NCBI RefSeq assembly: GCF_001620265.1
Contig: NZ_CP012661.1
Span: 2,480,001-2,544,000, forward strand
DNA from: Frigidibacter mobilis
GTDB taxonomy: Bacteria > Pseudomonadota > Alphaproteobacteria > Rhodobacterales > Rhodobacteraceae
Direction of reading: 5' to 3'
Length of the DNA: 64,000 nt
The notes under the pieces were generated by a model. It searched no databases, was not told the origin of the DNA, and was given only the letters and a program-made list of their open reading frames with translations. The translations under genes were made by a program, and so were the position numbers. This document shows, in pieces, positions 9,370-18,910 of this stretch (its first letter is position 1; each line of letters starts with the position of its first letter).

Positions 9370-9774
9370 ATGGCCCCCAAAATCCAGAAATCCGATGCGG
9401 AATGGCGCGAGCAATTGTCCGACACCGCCTATCGCGTCACCCGGCAGGCCGCGACCGAACGCCCGTTCAGCCATCCGGGCTTTGCCCCCGGTCCCGGCAC
9501 GTTCCTGTGCACCTGCTGCGGCGAGCCGCTGTTCACCAAGGACACCAAATTCGATTCGGGCTGCGGCTGGCCTTCCTTCACCGCGCCGCTGGCGGGCGAG
9601 GCGATCGAGGAGCATGTGGATACCAGCCACGGCATGCGTCGCACCGAAGTGACCTGCGCCAGCTGCGGCGCGCATCTGGGCCATGTCTTTCCCGACGGCC
9701 CGCCGCAGGCGGGTGGCCTGCGCTACTGCATCAACGGCGTCGCGCTGGATTTCAAGAAGGACGGAGAGTCCTGA
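9370..9774 (+). CDS. msrB: Peptide-methionine (R)-S-oxide reductase
   Basis: Repairs methionine-R-sulfoxide in oxidised proteins. The 134-residue single-domain protein has two zinc CxxC pairs (CTCCGEPLF and [12 protein letters not shown]) and the catalytic cysteine in [11 protein letters not shown], with the W-P-S-F motif in [10 protein letters not shown]. Normal full length. Transcribed alone, convergent with bamE. Confidence 0.97.
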   Translation: MAPKIQKSDAEWREQLSDTAYRVTRQAATERPFSHPGFAPGPGTFLCTCCGEPLFTKDTKFDSGCGWPSFTAPLAGEAIEEHVDTSHGMRRTEVTCASCGAHLGHVFPDGPPQAGGLRYCINGVALDFKKDGES

Positions 9775-9803
9775 CGGCCAAGCCACGGAGCCAAGGCGCG
9801 GGA

Positions 9804-10271
9804 TCAGTCGAGGAACTGGCCCGCGTTCACGTTGCCGATGTTGCCCAGAAGCTGGCCAAGGAAGGTCACGCCCTTGATATTGCTGTCGGTGACGCGGCGC
9901 GACAGGGTAACGACGCGTCCATCCTGCAGACCAAAACGCTCGATGTTCTGGACTACGCCGCTCTTGTTGAAGCTGATGGCGACAACCTCGCGGCTGATCT
10001 CTTCGGGCTTCTTCCAGCCGACCTCGCGCCAGCGGCTGCCGACATAGTACCAGCCACCATCTTCCAGCACGCCGGCAGAAGAGGGGCGGCCGATGAAATC
10101 GCTTACCGTCTCGCGGGTGTCCTGCCCGACAACGAGCATGGCAAGGTCACTGTCCGAGGGCACATAGCCGTGGTTGCGATAGATCGGCTGGCAAGCGGCA
10201 AGCCCGCCAATCACAAGCACGAGCCACAGATTGCGCACAATCTGCCCGACGATCCGTCCGATACCGACCAT
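9804..10271 (-). CDS. bamE: Outer-membrane assembly lipoprotein BamE
   Basis: A small lipoprotein of the BAM complex that inserts beta-barrels in the outer membrane. The start is taken at ATG 10271 because it has an AGGAGC box and leads straight into a lipoprotein signal (VLVIGGLAAC, lipobox Cys about residue 27). The mature part has the SmpA/OmlA pattern LAMLVVGQDTRETVSDFIGR, then GWYYVGSRWR and FNKSGVV. About 155 residues. Divergent from the DUF177 gene. Confidence 0.9.
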   Translation of the reverse strand: MVGIGRIVGQIVRNLWLVLVIGGLAACQPIYRNHGYVPSDSDLAMLVVGQDTRETVSDFIGRPSSAGVLEDGGWYYVGSRWREVGWKKPEEISREVVAISFNKSGVVQNIERFGLQDGRVVTLSRRVTDSNIKGVTFLGQLLGNIGNVNAGQFLD

Positions 10272-10534
10272 GTCGCTCCTGCCCCTTGCCTTGCGGCCCC
10301 GTTTCGGCCCAGTTCCCGGCCCGTTTTCGGCAACGCATCGGCGCGACCCACCCGGCCCTGCCGCCAAGCTTGCGCCTTGCAACGGGACCGGCCCTTGCCA
10401 TGCCGGCACTTGCCTCCTAAGCGGCTTACAACAAGGATGGCCCTGTCTTCAAGCCATCCCGCGACTTGGGGGCAGCCTTCGCGCCCGCAGCGGGGTGCGG
10501 CACGGCAGCCACAGACCGATCAGGAGACCCGACC

Positions 10535-11146
10535 ATGCAAGACCGTTCCCCGATGACCGCCCCCGCAAACATGCCTTGGTCCCATGCGTTCCGGGTGGCA
10601 GAGCTGGCCTCGCGCAAGCCCACACGCTTCGCCCTCGCACTCGATGAGGCGGCGCTGGCGGCACTGGCAGAGGATCTGGGCCTGCTACAGATCGGCAAGC
10701 TCACCTTCCGGGGCGAGCTGGTGCCCAAGGGCCGTCATGACTGGGAGCTGACCGCCCATCTGGGCGCCAGCGTGGTGCAGGCCTGCATCGTCACGCTGGC
10801 GCCGGTCCAGACCCGGATCGACGAAGAAGTGAAGCGCCGCTACCTGGCGGATCTGCCGCAAATCGAGGCAGACGAGGTGGAGATGCCCGAGGATGACACT
10901 GTCGAGCCGCTGCCGCAGGTGATCGACACAGGGGCCGTGATGGCCGAGGCGCTGGCACTGGCACTGCCGCTCTATCCGCGCGCGCCGGGCGCCGACCTGG
11001 GCGCGGTGCAGGGCACCCCGCCGGGCGCCGAACCGATCATCGAGGAAAAGCTGCGCCCCTTCGCGGGGCTGGCGGATCTGCTCAAACAGCGCGGCGGCGC
11101 CGGGGACGAGGCCCCAGCCACCCCTCCGAAGAAGGCTGAGGACTGA
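10535..11146 (+). CDS. DUF177 (YceD-family) protein
   Basis: The 203-residue protein matches the DUF177/YceD family, which usually precedes rpmF and is linked to large-subunit rRNA metabolism; its biochemical role is not settled. It has the characteristic cysteine-bearing strand ASVVQACIVTLAPV and the C-terminal motif RPFAGLADLL. ATG 10535 has the ribosome site CAGGAGA. The position just upstream of rpmF-plsX-fabH is the conserved one. Confidence 0.88.
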   Translation: MQDRSPMTAPANMPWSHAFRVAELASRKPTRFALALDEAALAALAEDLGLLQIGKLTFRGELVPKGRHDWELTAHLGASVVQACIVTLAPVQTRIDEEVKRRYLADLPQIEADEVEMPEDDTVEPLPQVIDTGAVMAEALALALPLYPRAPGADLGAVQGTPPGAEPIIEEKLRPFAGLADLLKQRGGAGDEAPATPPKKAED

Positions 11147-11296
11147 GCGATGCGGGCGGCCTTGCGGGGCCCCGCCCCTGCCCGGCCCAGATGCGCGAGG
11201 CGCCGCCGGGCCGGGCTGAAAGGCCGGTCCATCCCCCTCGTTCACGAGGGCTGGACGCCCCCCTGCGCCAAGGGTTAGAAGCCGCCCAGAAAAGAC

Positions 11297-11324
11297 TTGC
11301 ACAGGCAGGGAATCCGAGTATGTT
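11297..11324 (+). promoter_or_regulatory. Putative sigma-70 promoter for rpmF-plsX-fabH
   Basis: TTGCAC at 11297-11302 and TATGTT at 11319-11324 are separated by 16 nt, about 105 nt upstream of rpmF. The 282-nt gap after the DUF177 gene is otherwise GC-rich with no reading frame of note. Confidence 0.45.
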
Positions 11325-11428
11325 CCCGGCCTCATTCACGAAACGGGCTCACCCCCGTGCCGGTTGGCATGACGGCGTGAAACCCAAGCAAAAACGGGGG
11401 CTTGCCCCCTCGAACCTGAGGTCGAGAT

Positions 11429-11635
11429 ATGGCTGTCCCCCAGAACCGAGTCACGCGGTCCCGCCGCAACATGCGTCGCGCCCACGATGCCCTGGTCGCC
11501 GCGAACCCCGCCGAATGCCCGAACTGCGGCGAGCTGAAGCGCCCGCACCATGTCTGCGCATCCTGCGGCACCTATGACAGCCGCGAAGTGATCGCGCAGG
11601 CTGCCGAGGTCGATCTGGACGAAGACGCGGCGTAA
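11429..11635 (+). CDS. rpmF: 50S ribosomal protein L32
   Basis: A 68-residue large-subunit ribosomal protein. It begins [20 protein letters not shown] and carries the zinc-ribbon cysteines in [11 protein letters not shown] and [12 protein letters not shown]. First gene of the conserved rpmF-plsX-fabH arrangement, with plsX starting 26 nt later. Confidence 0.98.
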   Translation: MAVPQNRVTRSRRNMRRAHDALVAANPAECPNCGELKRPHHVCASCGTYDSREVIAQAAEVDLDEDAA

Positions 11636-11661
11636 GCCGGTCTTTTGCGCGCTGGCCGCGG

Positions 11662-12843
11662 ATGATGTCGCACCCCACCGGAACGACCAGCGTCCGCGCA
11701 GCCGCAGCCGAGGCAGGCTCCGCAAGCGGAGCTGCATCTGCCTTGGACAGCGTGCCGGGCCGCATCGTGATCTCTGTCGATGCAATGGGCGGGGACCGCG
11801 GCGCTGCTGCCGTGGCCGCCGGCATCATCCGGTCTGCCGCCAAGAATCCTGACATCGCCTTCATCGTGCATGGCCCGGAACCGGAGCTTTCCCGGCTGTT
11901 GGGCCGTCGGCGCGAATTGCAGGGCCGCTGCGAAATCCGCCACGCCGAAGGCGTGGTGAAGATGTCCGACAAGCCAAGCCAGGTGATGCGCCACGGCGAG
12001 GGTACCTCGATGTGGTCCACCGTCGAAAGCGTCAAGCGCGGCGAGGCGACGGTGGCGGTGTCTTGCGGCAATACCGGCGCGCTGATGGCGTTGTCGATGA
12101 TCCGCCTGCGCAAGCTGCCTGGCGTCAACCGCCCCGCCATCGCCTGCCTGTGGCCCTCGCGCAATCCGCAGGGCTTCAATGTGATGCTGGACGTGGGCGC
12201 CGACATCAAGGCCGATGCCGAAGACCTGCTGCAATACGCGCTGATGGGCGCCTCCTACGCCCGCAACGGGCTGGGGCTGGCGCGCCCCCGAGTCGGTCTG
12301 CTGAATGTCGGCACCGAAGAGCACAAGGGCCGGGCGGAACTTAAGGTGGCCCATGACCTGATCGCCGCGGCAACCGAGGCCGGCGCCTTCGACTATGTCG
12401 GCTTTGTCGAAGGCGGCGATCTGCCCTCGGACCGGGTCGACGTGATCGTGACCGACGGCTTCACCGGCAATATCGCCCTGAAGACCGGCGAGGGCACCGC
12501 CAAGCTGATCTCGGACTTCCTGAAAGAGGCGTTCAACGCCACCTTCCTGTCGAAGATCGCGGCGCTGCTGGCGCTGACATCGCTCAAACGCCTGCAAAAG
12601 CGCATAGATCCGCGCCGGGTGAATGGCGGCGTATTCCTGGGGCTGAACGGCACCGTGGTCAAGTCGCATGGCTCTGCCGATGCGCTTGGCGTCTCGGCCG
12701 CAATCAAGCTGGCCTTCCGGCTGGCGCAATCAGGCTTCCAGGACCGGCTTGCGGCGCGGGTTGCCTCTGCCGGGCAGGCACGGCAGGATGCCGCCGTGCA
12801 GGGGACCGGCCCCGCCGTCGGCTCGCCGGGGGGAACATCTTGA
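11662..12843 (+). CDS. plsX: Phosphate acyltransferase PlsX
   Basis: Makes acyl-phosphate from acyl-ACP for PlsY in phospholipid synthesis; peripheral membrane enzyme. 393 residues with [55 protein letters not shown] and [13 protein letters not shown]. The N-terminal ~30 residues and the Ala/Gly-rich tail are outside the family core, so a start further in is possible. Between rpmF and fabH, 13 nt from the latter. Confidence 0.97.
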   Translation: MMSHPTGTTSVRAAAAEAGSASGAASALDSVPGRIVISVDAMGGDRGAAAVAAGIIRSAAKNPDIAFIVHGPEPELSRLLGRRRELQGRCEIRHAEGVVKMSDKPSQVMRHGEGTSMWSTVESVKRGEATVAVSCGNTGALMALSMIRLRKLPGVNRPAIACLWPSRNPQGFNVMLDVGADIKADAEDLLQYALMGASYARNGLGLARPRVGLLNVGTEEHKGRAELKVAHDLIAAATEAGAFDYVGFVEGGDLPSDRVDVIVTDGFTGNIALKTGEGTAKLISDFLKEAFNATFLSKIAALLALTSLKRLQKRIDPRRVNGGVFLGLNGTVVKSHGSADALGVSAAIKLAFRLAQSGFQDRLAARVASAGQARQDAAVQGTGPAVGSPGGTS

Positions 12844-12856
12844 ACGGAACACCGAC

Positions 12857-13834
12857 ATGACAGTCACGCGCGCCGTGGTGCGGGGCGTCGGGCATTATCT
12901 GCCGGACCGCATCGTGCCCAACGCCGAGTTTGAACAGCGGCTGGAAACCTCGGACGAATGGATCCGCAGCCGCACCGGGATCGAGCGACGACATTTCGCA
13001 GCCGAGGGCCAGCTGACCTCGGACCTGGCGATCCGCGCCGCACAGGCCGCGCTGGCCGATGCCGGCATGGACGTGGAACGGATCGACGCCATCGTGCTGG
13101 CAACCTCGACCCCCGACTACACCTTTCCTTCCGTGGCGACGATGGTACAGGCCGGGCTCGGGCTCACCCACGGCTTTGCCTTCGACGTGCAGGCGGTCTG
13201 CGCCGGCTTCGTCTTTGCGATGGCTAATGCCAATGGCATGATCCTGTCGGGGCAGGCGAAATGCGTGCTGGTGATCGGCGCCGAAACCTTCAGCCGAATC
13301 ATGGACTGGGAAGACCGCGGCACCTGCGTGCTGTTCGGCGATGGGGCCGGAGCGCTGATTCTGGAAGCCGAGCAGGGGATGGGCACCTCCGCCGACCGCG
13401 GCATCCTCTCCTCGGACCTCAACTCCGACGGCCGCTACAAGGACCTGCTGCATGTCGATGGCGGCGTGTCCAGCACCGGCACCGCCGGGCACCTCAGGAT
13501 GCAGGGCAATGCCGTCTTCCGCCACGCCGTCGAAAAGCTGGCCTCCACCGCCCATACCGCCCTGGACAAGGCCGGGCTGAGCTCGGGCGATGTCGACTGG
13601 ATCGTGCCGCATCAGGCCAACCTGCGCATCATCAGCGCCACCGCACAGCGGATGCAGGTGCCGATGGAGCGCGTGGTGGTCACCGTGCAGGACCACGGCA
13701 ACACCTCGGCCGCCTCGATCCCGCTGGCGCTGTCGGTCGGCAAACAGCGCGGCCAGATCCACGAGGGCGACCTGATCGTGACCGAGGCGATCGGCGGCGG
13801 CCTGACCTGGGGCTCAGTCGTCCTGCGCTGGTAG
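12857..13834 (+). CDS. fabH: Beta-ketoacyl-ACP synthase III
   Basis: Starts fatty acid elongation by condensing acetyl-CoA with malonyl-ACP. 325 residues with the Cys-His-Asn triad visible as [22 protein letters not shown] and [14 protein letters not shown], and [13 protein letters not shown] at the C-terminus. ATG 12857 follows plsX by 13 nt, so the two are one operon. Confidence 0.98.
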   Translation: MTVTRAVVRGVGHYLPDRIVPNAEFEQRLETSDEWIRSRTGIERRHFAAEGQLTSDLAIRAAQAALADAGMDVERIDAIVLATSTPDYTFPSVATMVQAGLGLTHGFAFDVQAVCAGFVFAMANANGMILSGQAKCVLVIGAETFSRIMDWEDRGTCVLFGDGAGALILEAEQGMGTSADRGILSSDLNSDGRYKDLLHVDGGVSSTGTAGHLRMQGNAVFRHAVEKLASTAHTALDKAGLSSGDVDWIVPHQANLRIISATAQRMQVPMERVVVTVQDHGNTSAASIPLALSVGKQRGQIHEGDLIVTEAIGGGLTWGSVVLRW

Positions 13835-13886
13835 CGTGCGCCTGCCGGTCGCAGGGGGCTTTACGCTCCCCGCCCACGCCCTGCCC

Positions 13887-13960
13887 CCCGGGATATTTGC
13901 GACAAGGCAAAGCCAGCGGCGCGCGGTCTTGTCCTTTGCCGTGCTGCAAATATCCTCGGG
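13887..13960. repeat. Long imperfect hairpin repeat after fabH
   Basis: Left arm CCCGGGATATTTGC (13887-13900) pairs with GCAAATATCCTCGGG (13946-13960) with a bulge, and GGCAAAG (13906-13912) pairs with CTTTGCC (13934-13940). It is followed by a second GC-rich palindrome (GCGCGGTACGCGC and GGGGGCAGACAGCCCCC) to about 14015. Same family as the repeats at 2408, 7436 and 38724. The 355-nt gap between fabH and ihfA holds this element and the ihfA promoter region and no gene. Probably the fabH terminator. Confidence 0.7.
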
Positions 13961-14107
13961 AGTGAAGTGGCGCGGTACGCGCCAAGAGGGGGCAGACAGC
14001 CCCCTCCTTGCCCCCTTGCTGGCCTCGCCCCGCCTACAGGCGAAACCCTGCCGGTCCGGGCCCTCCATGCCCTGATCCCGGCCGCTGCGGGCATGGTTCG
14101 GGGCTGG

Positions 14108-14136
14108 TTGAAGACCCTGCTCCAAGTCATTGATAT
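14108..14136 (+). promoter_or_regulatory. Putative ihfA promoter
   Basis: TTGAAG (14108-14113) and TGATAT (14131-14136) are spaced by 17 nt, placing a start site near 14143, about 47 nt upstream of the ihfA ATG. Confidence 0.4.
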
Positions 14137-14189
14137 TGACTCGGAAATCCTCTGCCGTCATCCTCGCCGCAAATATCGGAGGGACCGGC

Positions 14190-14492
14190 ATGGGTGAGAA
14201 GACACTGACGCGCATGGATCTGAGCGAGGCCGTGTTCCGCGAGGTGGGCCTGTCGCGCAACGAATCCGCGCAACTGGTGGAATCGGTACTGCAGCACATG
14301 TCCGATGCGCTGGCGCGGGGCGAGCAGGTCAAGATCTCGTCTTTCGGCACGTTCTCGGTGCGTGACAAGGCCGCCCGCATCGGCCGCAATCCCAAGACCG
14401 GGGATGAAGTGCCGATCAGCCCGCGCCGCGTGCTGACCTTCCGGCCATCGCATCTGATGAAGGATCGCGTGGCGGCGGGCAACCGTAGCTGA
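14190..14492 (+). CDS. ihfA: Integration host factor subunit alpha
   Basis: DNA-bending nucleoid protein that works as a heterodimer with IhfB. The 100-residue protein starts at ATG 14190 behind a CGGAGGGA box (an upstream in-frame ATG at 14130 lacks one). It has [20 protein letters not shown] and the intercalating-proline arm [17 protein letters not shown]. The following MerR gene begins 31 nt downstream; ihfA-merR is a conserved pair in this order. Confidence 0.96.
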   Translation: MGEKTLTRMDLSEAVFREVGLSRNESAQLVESVLQHMSDALARGEQVKISSFGTFSVRDKAARIGRNPKTGDEVPISPRRVLTFRPSHLMKDRVAAGNRS

Positions 14493-14523
14493 CCGGCCCT
14501 GCCCGGGCCAGGAAGGGGGCGTG

Positions 14524-15348
14524 ATGGAAAACTCCGCCGGAAATGCACAACCTGGGATGGCATCCCCGGCAATGGGCGGCGCTGAGACCGACAGGTCCGG
14601 AGCCGGAAAATCCGACACGGCGTTCCGCACGATCAGCGAAGTCGCGGCGCTGCTCGAGACGCCACCCCATGTGCTGCGCTTCTGGGAAAGCCGCTTCCCG
14701 CAGGTCAGCCCGGTCAAGCGCGCGGGCGGGCGCCGCTATTACCGCCCCGCCGACGTGGCGCTGCTGGCCGGCATCCGCAAGCTGCTGCATGATGACGGGC
14801 TGACGATCCGCGGCGTGCAGAAGATGCTGCGCGCCCACGGCGCAAGGGCGGTGACAGAGCCGGCGGCGCCCGAGGAGAGCGCAGGGCCGGACACTGGCGG
14901 GCCTGCTGCCGCACCGGACCTGCCCCCGCAGGACCATGCCGAGGCAGAGGCCCCGCAGCCCGCCGGGGACAGCACGCCCGAGGCGCTGCCAACGGCCGAG
15001 GATGTTACCAAAGCCACACCACCAGCCGCCGCCCCCCTCGCCGCCGACCCCGAGCAGCCCGCCCGCCCCCGTGTGCTGGTGCGGCGCCGGACCGGCTCCG
15101 ATGCGCCGGGGCTGTTCTCGCTGATGGATGCACCCGAGCAGCCACGCTCCGCCGCTCCCGAACCCGAACCCGAACCCGATGCGACCACGGCGCAGGCCCC
15201 GACCGAGGCCGCAGAGCGCCCCCTGGCCGCCCTCTTGCGCGCCGCCGACCCTGCCCTGCTGGCCCCGCGGGCCAAGGCGCTGGCCGCGCTGCAGGCCCGG
15301 CTGGAGGCGATCCGCGCCCGGCGCGATTGCGCGGGCCGGGGTCGCTGA
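14524..15348 (+). CDS. MerR-family transcriptional regulator
   Basis: A 274-residue protein with a winged-helix MerR domain (residues ~35-105): [20 protein letters not shown], then [20 protein letters not shown] and the wing [16 protein letters not shown]. The remaining 165 residues are Ala/Pro/Glu-rich, low complexity, ending in a short helical tail. No metal-binding cysteines of the classical MerR sensors are seen. GTG at 14521 is a possible alternative start. Located directly after ihfA, before tRNA-Pro; its target genes are unknown. Confidence 0.88.
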   Translation: MENSAGNAQPGMASPAMGGAETDRSGAGKSDTAFRTISEVAALLETPPHVLRFWESRFPQVSPVKRAGGRRYYRPADVALLAGIRKLLHDDGLTIRGVQKMLRAHGARAVTEPAAPEESAGPDTGGPAAAPDLPPQDHAEAEAPQPAGDSTPEALPTAEDVTKATPPAAAPLAADPEQPARPRVLVRRRTGSDAPGLFSLMDAPEQPRSAAPEPEPEPDATTAQAPTEAAERPLAALLRAADPALLAPRAKALAALQARLEAIRARRDCAGRGR

Positions 15349-15414
15349 ACCGCGGCGATGGCACAGGCGCGGCGCTCCGCCGACATTTCTCAAGGCCCCA
15401 CCGCGATTTGCCGC

Positions 15415-15444
15415 TTGCGCCCGCCCCGGCCCTCGCACTATATC
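15415..15444 (+). promoter_or_regulatory. Putative tRNA-Pro promoter
   Basis: TTGCGC (15415-15420) and TATATC (15439-15444) with an 18-nt spacer end 8 nt before the mature tRNA, the close placement usual for stable RNA genes. Confidence 0.5.
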
Positions 15445-15452
15445 ACCGCCGT

Positions 15453-15530
15453 CGGGCCGTGGCGCAGCCTGGTTAGCGCGTCCGTCTGGGGGGCGGAAGG
15501 TCGTGAGTTCGAATCTCACCGGCCCGACCA
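15453..15530 (+). tRNA. tRNA-Pro(GGG)
   Basis: A full cloverleaf: acceptor CGGGCCG pairs with CGGCCCG, D-arm GCGC/GCGC, anticodon stem TCCGT/GCGGA around the loop CTGGGGG (anticodon GGG), T-arm GTGAG TTCGAAT CTCAC, and an encoded CCA end. Confidence 0.97.
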
Positions 15531-15537
15531 ACATCGA

Positions 15538-15567
15538 AACGCCCGTTCCCGCAGGGGGGCGGGCGTT
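15538..15567 (+). terminator. Hairpin downstream of tRNA-Pro
   Basis: AACGCCCG (15538-15545) pairs perfectly with CGGGCGTT (15560-15567) 8 nt after the tRNA. No T-run follows, so it is a terminator-like stem rather than a classic intrinsic terminator; dcd begins 23 nt on. Confidence 0.5.
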
Positions 15568-15590
15568 CGTGCATCTGCGGGGGAGCGAAA

Positions 15591-16673
15591 ATGACGGCAA
15601 CCGGAGTGCTTCCCGATACCGCCTTGCAGGCGCTGATCGAGCAGGGCGCCATCACGGCAGACCCGGCGGTGATCCCGGCGCAGTTGCAACCCGCCAGCCT
15701 CGATCTGCGCCTTGGCCGCACCGCCTACCGCGTCCGCGCCTCGTTCCTGGCCGGCAGGGACCGCCCGGTGGCCGAGCGCATCGCCGAGTTCGAGATGCAC
15801 CGCATGGACCTGACCGAGGGTGCCGTGCTGGAAAAGGGCTGCGTCTACGTGGTGCCGCTGATGGAGCGGCTGGCCCTGCCCGCGGGCATCACCGCCGTCG
15901 CCAATGCCAAGAGCTCTACCGGCCGCCTCGACCTTCTGACCCGCGTCATCACCGATGGCGGGGTGGAGTTCGACCGGATTCCCGCAGGCTATGCCGGCCC
16001 GCTCTATGCCGAGATCTGCCCGCGCTCCTTCTCGGTGCTGGTGCGGCCCGGAATGCGTCTGAACCAGATCCGCTTTCGCGCCGGCCAGTCGGTGCTGACC
16101 GATGCCGAGCTGCGCGCCCTGCACGCGGTGGACCCGCTGGTCAGCGGCACGGCGCTGATATCGGAGGGCCTCGGCTTTTCGGTCGATCTGCGGCCCGAGG
16201 GCACCGACCTTGTCGGCTACCGCGCCAAGCCGCATACCGGGGTGATCGACCTTGACCGCATCGGCCATTACACCCCCCGCGACTTCTGGGAAGAGGTGCG
16301 CACCGGCGATGGCAGCATCATCCTCGATCCCGGCGCCTTCTACATCCTCGTCAGCCGCGAGGCGGTGACGATCCCTCCCGCCTATGCTGCCGAGATGGCA
16401 CCCTATCTGGCGATGGTGGGCGAGTTCCGCGTGCATTACGCCGGCTTCTTCGACCCCGGCTTCGGCCATGCCGCCGCGGGTGGCGTCGGCAGCCGCGGCG
16501 TGCTGGAAGTGCGCTGCCACGAGGCGCCCTTCGTGCTGGAACACGGGCAGGTCGTCGGGCGGCTGGTCTATGAGCGCATGGCCTCGGTGCCAAACCGGCT
16601 CTATGGCGCCGACCTTGCCTCGAACTATCAGGGCCAGGGGCTGAAGCTGTCCAAGCACTTCCGCCCTGCCTGA
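15591..16673 (+). CDS. dcd: dCTP deaminase, double-length form
   Basis: Deaminates dCTP to dUTP for dTMP synthesis. At 360 residues it is about twice the common ~190-residue Dcd and contains two dUTPase-like folds in tandem: the first has ANAKSSTGRLDLLTRV and YAEICPRSFSVLVRPGMRLN (catalytic segment), the second has EFRVHYAGFFDPGFGHA and LEVRCHEAPF as its degenerate counterpart. The long form is usual in alphaproteobacteria. Start ATG 15591 behind GGGGGAGCG. Confidence 0.92.
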   Translation: MTATGVLPDTALQALIEQGAITADPAVIPAQLQPASLDLRLGRTAYRVRASFLAGRDRPVAERIAEFEMHRMDLTEGAVLEKGCVYVVPLMERLALPAGITAVANAKSSTGRLDLLTRVITDGGVEFDRIPAGYAGPLYAEICPRSFSVLVRPGMRLNQIRFRAGQSVLTDAELRALHAVDPLVSGTALISEGLGFSVDLRPEGTDLVGYRAKPHTGVIDLDRIGHYTPRDFWEEVRTGDGSIILDPGAFYILVSREAVTIPPAYAAEMAPYLAMVGEFRVHYAGFFDPGFGHAAAGGVGSRGVLEVRCHEAPFVLEHGQVVGRLVYERMASVPNRLYGADLASNYQGQGLKLSKHFRPA

Positions 16674-16777
16674 ACCACGCCCCATTGCCGCAACCTGCCC
16701 CTGCCCTGCCGCGAACAGGCATGGCGGCCTGGCAGCGCCCGGCTAGAACCAAGCTGCGGCAGCCAGCGGAGAGACCC

Positions 16778-18823
16778 ATGACCGAGGCGACAGAGGCGCT
16801 TGTGATCTTCACCCCCTCGGGCAAGCGCGGGCGCTTTGCCCCCGGCACCACGGTGCTCGCCGCGGCCCGGCAGTTGGGGGTGGACCTCGATTCGGTCTGC
16901 GGCGGGCGCGGCATCTGCTCCAAATGCCAGATCACCCCCGGCACCGGCGCCTTCCCCAAGCACGGGCTGACCGTCGCGGCGGATGCGCTGAGCGGCTGGA
17001 ACGCGGTGGAAGAGCGCTACAAGCAGAAGCGCGGGCTGGCCGAGGGCCGCCGCCTGGGCTGTCAGGCGCGGATCCAGGGCGATGTGGTCATCGACGTGCC
17101 GCCCGAAAGCCAGCTGCACCGGCAGGTGATCCGCAAATCCGCCTCGGACCGGGTGATGGTGATGGACCCGGCCACCCGCAGCTATTTCGTCGAGGTGGCA
17201 GAGCCGAGCATGGACGAGCCGACGGGCGACTTCCAGCGGCTCTGCACCGCGCTGGAGCAGCAATGGCAGGTCAGCGGCCTCGCCCCCGACCTGCATATCC
17301 TGCGCAAGCTGCAACCCGTGCTGCGCAAGGGCGAGTGGAAGGTCACGGTCGCGGTGAACCGCGGCGCCGATGGGTCCGTGCGCATCGTCGACCTCTGGCC
17401 CGGCTTCCGCGAGGCGCCGCTTTGCGGACTGGCGATTGATCTGGGATCGACCACCATCGCCGCGCATCTGTGCGACCTGTCGGACGGGCGGGTGCTGGCC
17501 TCCTCGGGCGTGATGAACCCGCAGATCCGCTTTGGCGAGGATCTGATGAGCCGCGTCAGCTATGCGATGATGAATCCCGGCGGCGATGTAGAGATGACCC
17601 GCGTCGTGCGCGAGGCGATGAACGCTCTGGCGGCTTCGCTGGCCAGCGAAGCGGGCCTGACCGGCGCCGATATCGTCGAGGCGGTCGTGGTCTGCAATCC
17701 GGTGATGCACCACCTGCTGCTGGGAATCGACCCGGTGGAGCTGGGACAGGCGCCCTTCGCGCTGGCCTCCTCGGGCAGCCTGACGCTGGATGCCGCCAAT
17801 CTGGGGCTGGCCGCGCTGAACCCCGGCGCGCGGGTCTACCTGCTGCCGCTGATCGCGGGCCATGTCGGCGCCGATGCGGCAGCGGTGGCCCTGGCCGAGG
17901 CACCCGAGACCTCGGACGATCTGGTGCTCATCGTCGATGTCGGCACCAATGCGGAAATCCTTCTGGGCGACCGGCGGCAGGTTCTGGCCTGTTCCTCACC
18001 CACCGGCCCGGCCTTCGAGGGCGCGCAGATCAGCGCCGGCCAGCGCGCCGCCCCCGGCGCCATCGAGCGCGTGGAGATCGACCCGCTGACCAAGGAGCCG
18101 CGCTTCCGGGTGATCGGCTCGGACCTGTGGTCCACCGATCCGGGTTTCCCTGAGGCGACGGCGCAGACCGGCATCACCGGCATCTGCGGATCGGGGATCA
18201 TCGAGGCGGTGGCCGAAATGCGGATGGCCGGGATCGTCGATGGCTCGGGCCTGATCGGATCGGCCGAGCAGACCGGCACGGATCGTTGCGAGCCGACAGG
18301 GCGCACCCATGCCTATCTGCTGCACGATGCCAGCGCCACCGGCGGCCCGCGCATCAGCGTGACCCAAGGCGACATCCGCGCCATCCAGCTGGCGAAATCC
18401 GCGCTCTATGCCGGGGCGCGGCTGCTGATGGACGAAATCGGCGTGGACAAGGTGGACCGCATCGTGCTGGCCGGGGCCTTTGGCGCGCATATCAGCCCCA
18501 GGCATGCGATGGTGCTGGGGATGATCCCCGATGCCCCGCTGGACAAGGTCAGCTCTGCCGGAAATGCAGCAGGCACCGGCGCGCGCATCGCGCTGTGCTC
18601 GCTCGCCGCCCGTGCCGCCATCGAGGCCACCGTGCAGCGCATCCACAAGGTCGAGACCGCCATTGAGCCGCGGTTCCAGGAGCATTTCGTCGCCGCCAAC
18701 GCCATCCCGCACGCGACTGCCCCCTTCCCGGAACTGGCGGCCGTCGTCACCCTGCCCGATGTCAGCTTCAACAGCGGCGGGGCGGGCGGCGAGGGCAACG
18801 GGCGCCGGCGGCGGCGCGGCTGA
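16778..18823 (+). CDS. Ferredoxin-ASKHA protein (DUF4445), corrinoid reductive activator type
   Basis: A 681-residue protein with an N-terminal [2Fe-2S] ferredoxin domain (SVCGGRGICSKCQI with a fourth Cys in RLGCQARI), a linker, and an actin-like ASKHA ATPase domain marked by LAIDLGSTTIAAHL, VVVCNPVMHHLLLG, VDVGTNAEILLG, ICGSGIIEAVAEM and LAGAFGAHISPRHAM. This is the RamA/RACo architecture, which [11 protein letters not shown] Co(II) corrinoid proteins of methyltransferases at the cost of ATP. No corrinoid protein or methyltransferase is adjacent, so the partner is encoded elsewhere. ATG 16778 follows AGCGGAGAG. Confidence 0.85.
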   Translation: MTEATEALVIFTPSGKRGRFAPGTTVLAAARQLGVDLDSVCGGRGICSKCQITPGTGAFPKHGLTVAADALSGWNAVEERYKQKRGLAEGRRLGCQARIQGDVVIDVPPESQLHRQVIRKSASDRVMVMDPATRSYFVEVAEPSMDEPTGDFQRLCTALEQQWQVSGLAPDLHILRKLQPVLRKGEWKVTVAVNRGADGSVRIVDLWPGFREAPLCGLAIDLGSTTIAAHLCDLSDGRVLASSGVMNPQIRFGEDLMSRVSYAMMNPGGDVEMTRVVREAMNALAASLASEAGLTGADIVEAVVVCNPVMHHLLLGIDPVELGQAPFALASSGSLTLDAANLGLAALNPGARVYLLPLIAGHVGADAAAVALAEAPETSDDLVLIVDVGTNAEILLGDRRQVLACSSPTGPAFEGAQISAGQRAAPGAIERVEIDPLTKEPRFRVIGSDLWSTDPGFPEATAQTGITGICGSGIIEAVAEMRMAGIVDGSGLIGSAEQTGTDRCEPTGRTHAYLLHDASATGGPRISVTQGDIRAIQLAKSALYAGARLLMDEIGVDKVDRIVLAGAFGAHISPRHAMVLGMIPDAPLDKVSSAGNAAGTGARIALCSLAARAAIEATVQRIHKVETAIEPRFQEHFVAANAIPHATAPFPELAAVVTLPDVSFNSGGAGGEGNGRRRRRG

Positions 18824-18828
18824 GTGCC

Positions 18829-18860
18829 GCGCGACCCTTTGGCGGGGCCGAGGGTCGCGC
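18829..18860 (+). terminator. Strong hairpin after the ASKHA gene
   Basis: GCGCGACCCT (18829-18838) and AGGGTCGCGC (18851-18860) form a perfect 10-bp stem with a 12-nt loop, starting 6 nt after the stop. No T-run. It separates the ASKHA gene from the small gene at 18911. Confidence 0.55.
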
Positions 18861-18910
18861 GCCGGGGCGCAACATGGCTCCGGGAGCGCGCCGTGCCAAA
18901 GGAGAGAGCC

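Noticed and set aside
13887..13960. Hairpin read as a possible riboswitch before ihfA
   Set aside because: It recurs in three other intergenic places after unrelated genes, so it is a dispersed repeat, not a gene-specific sensor.
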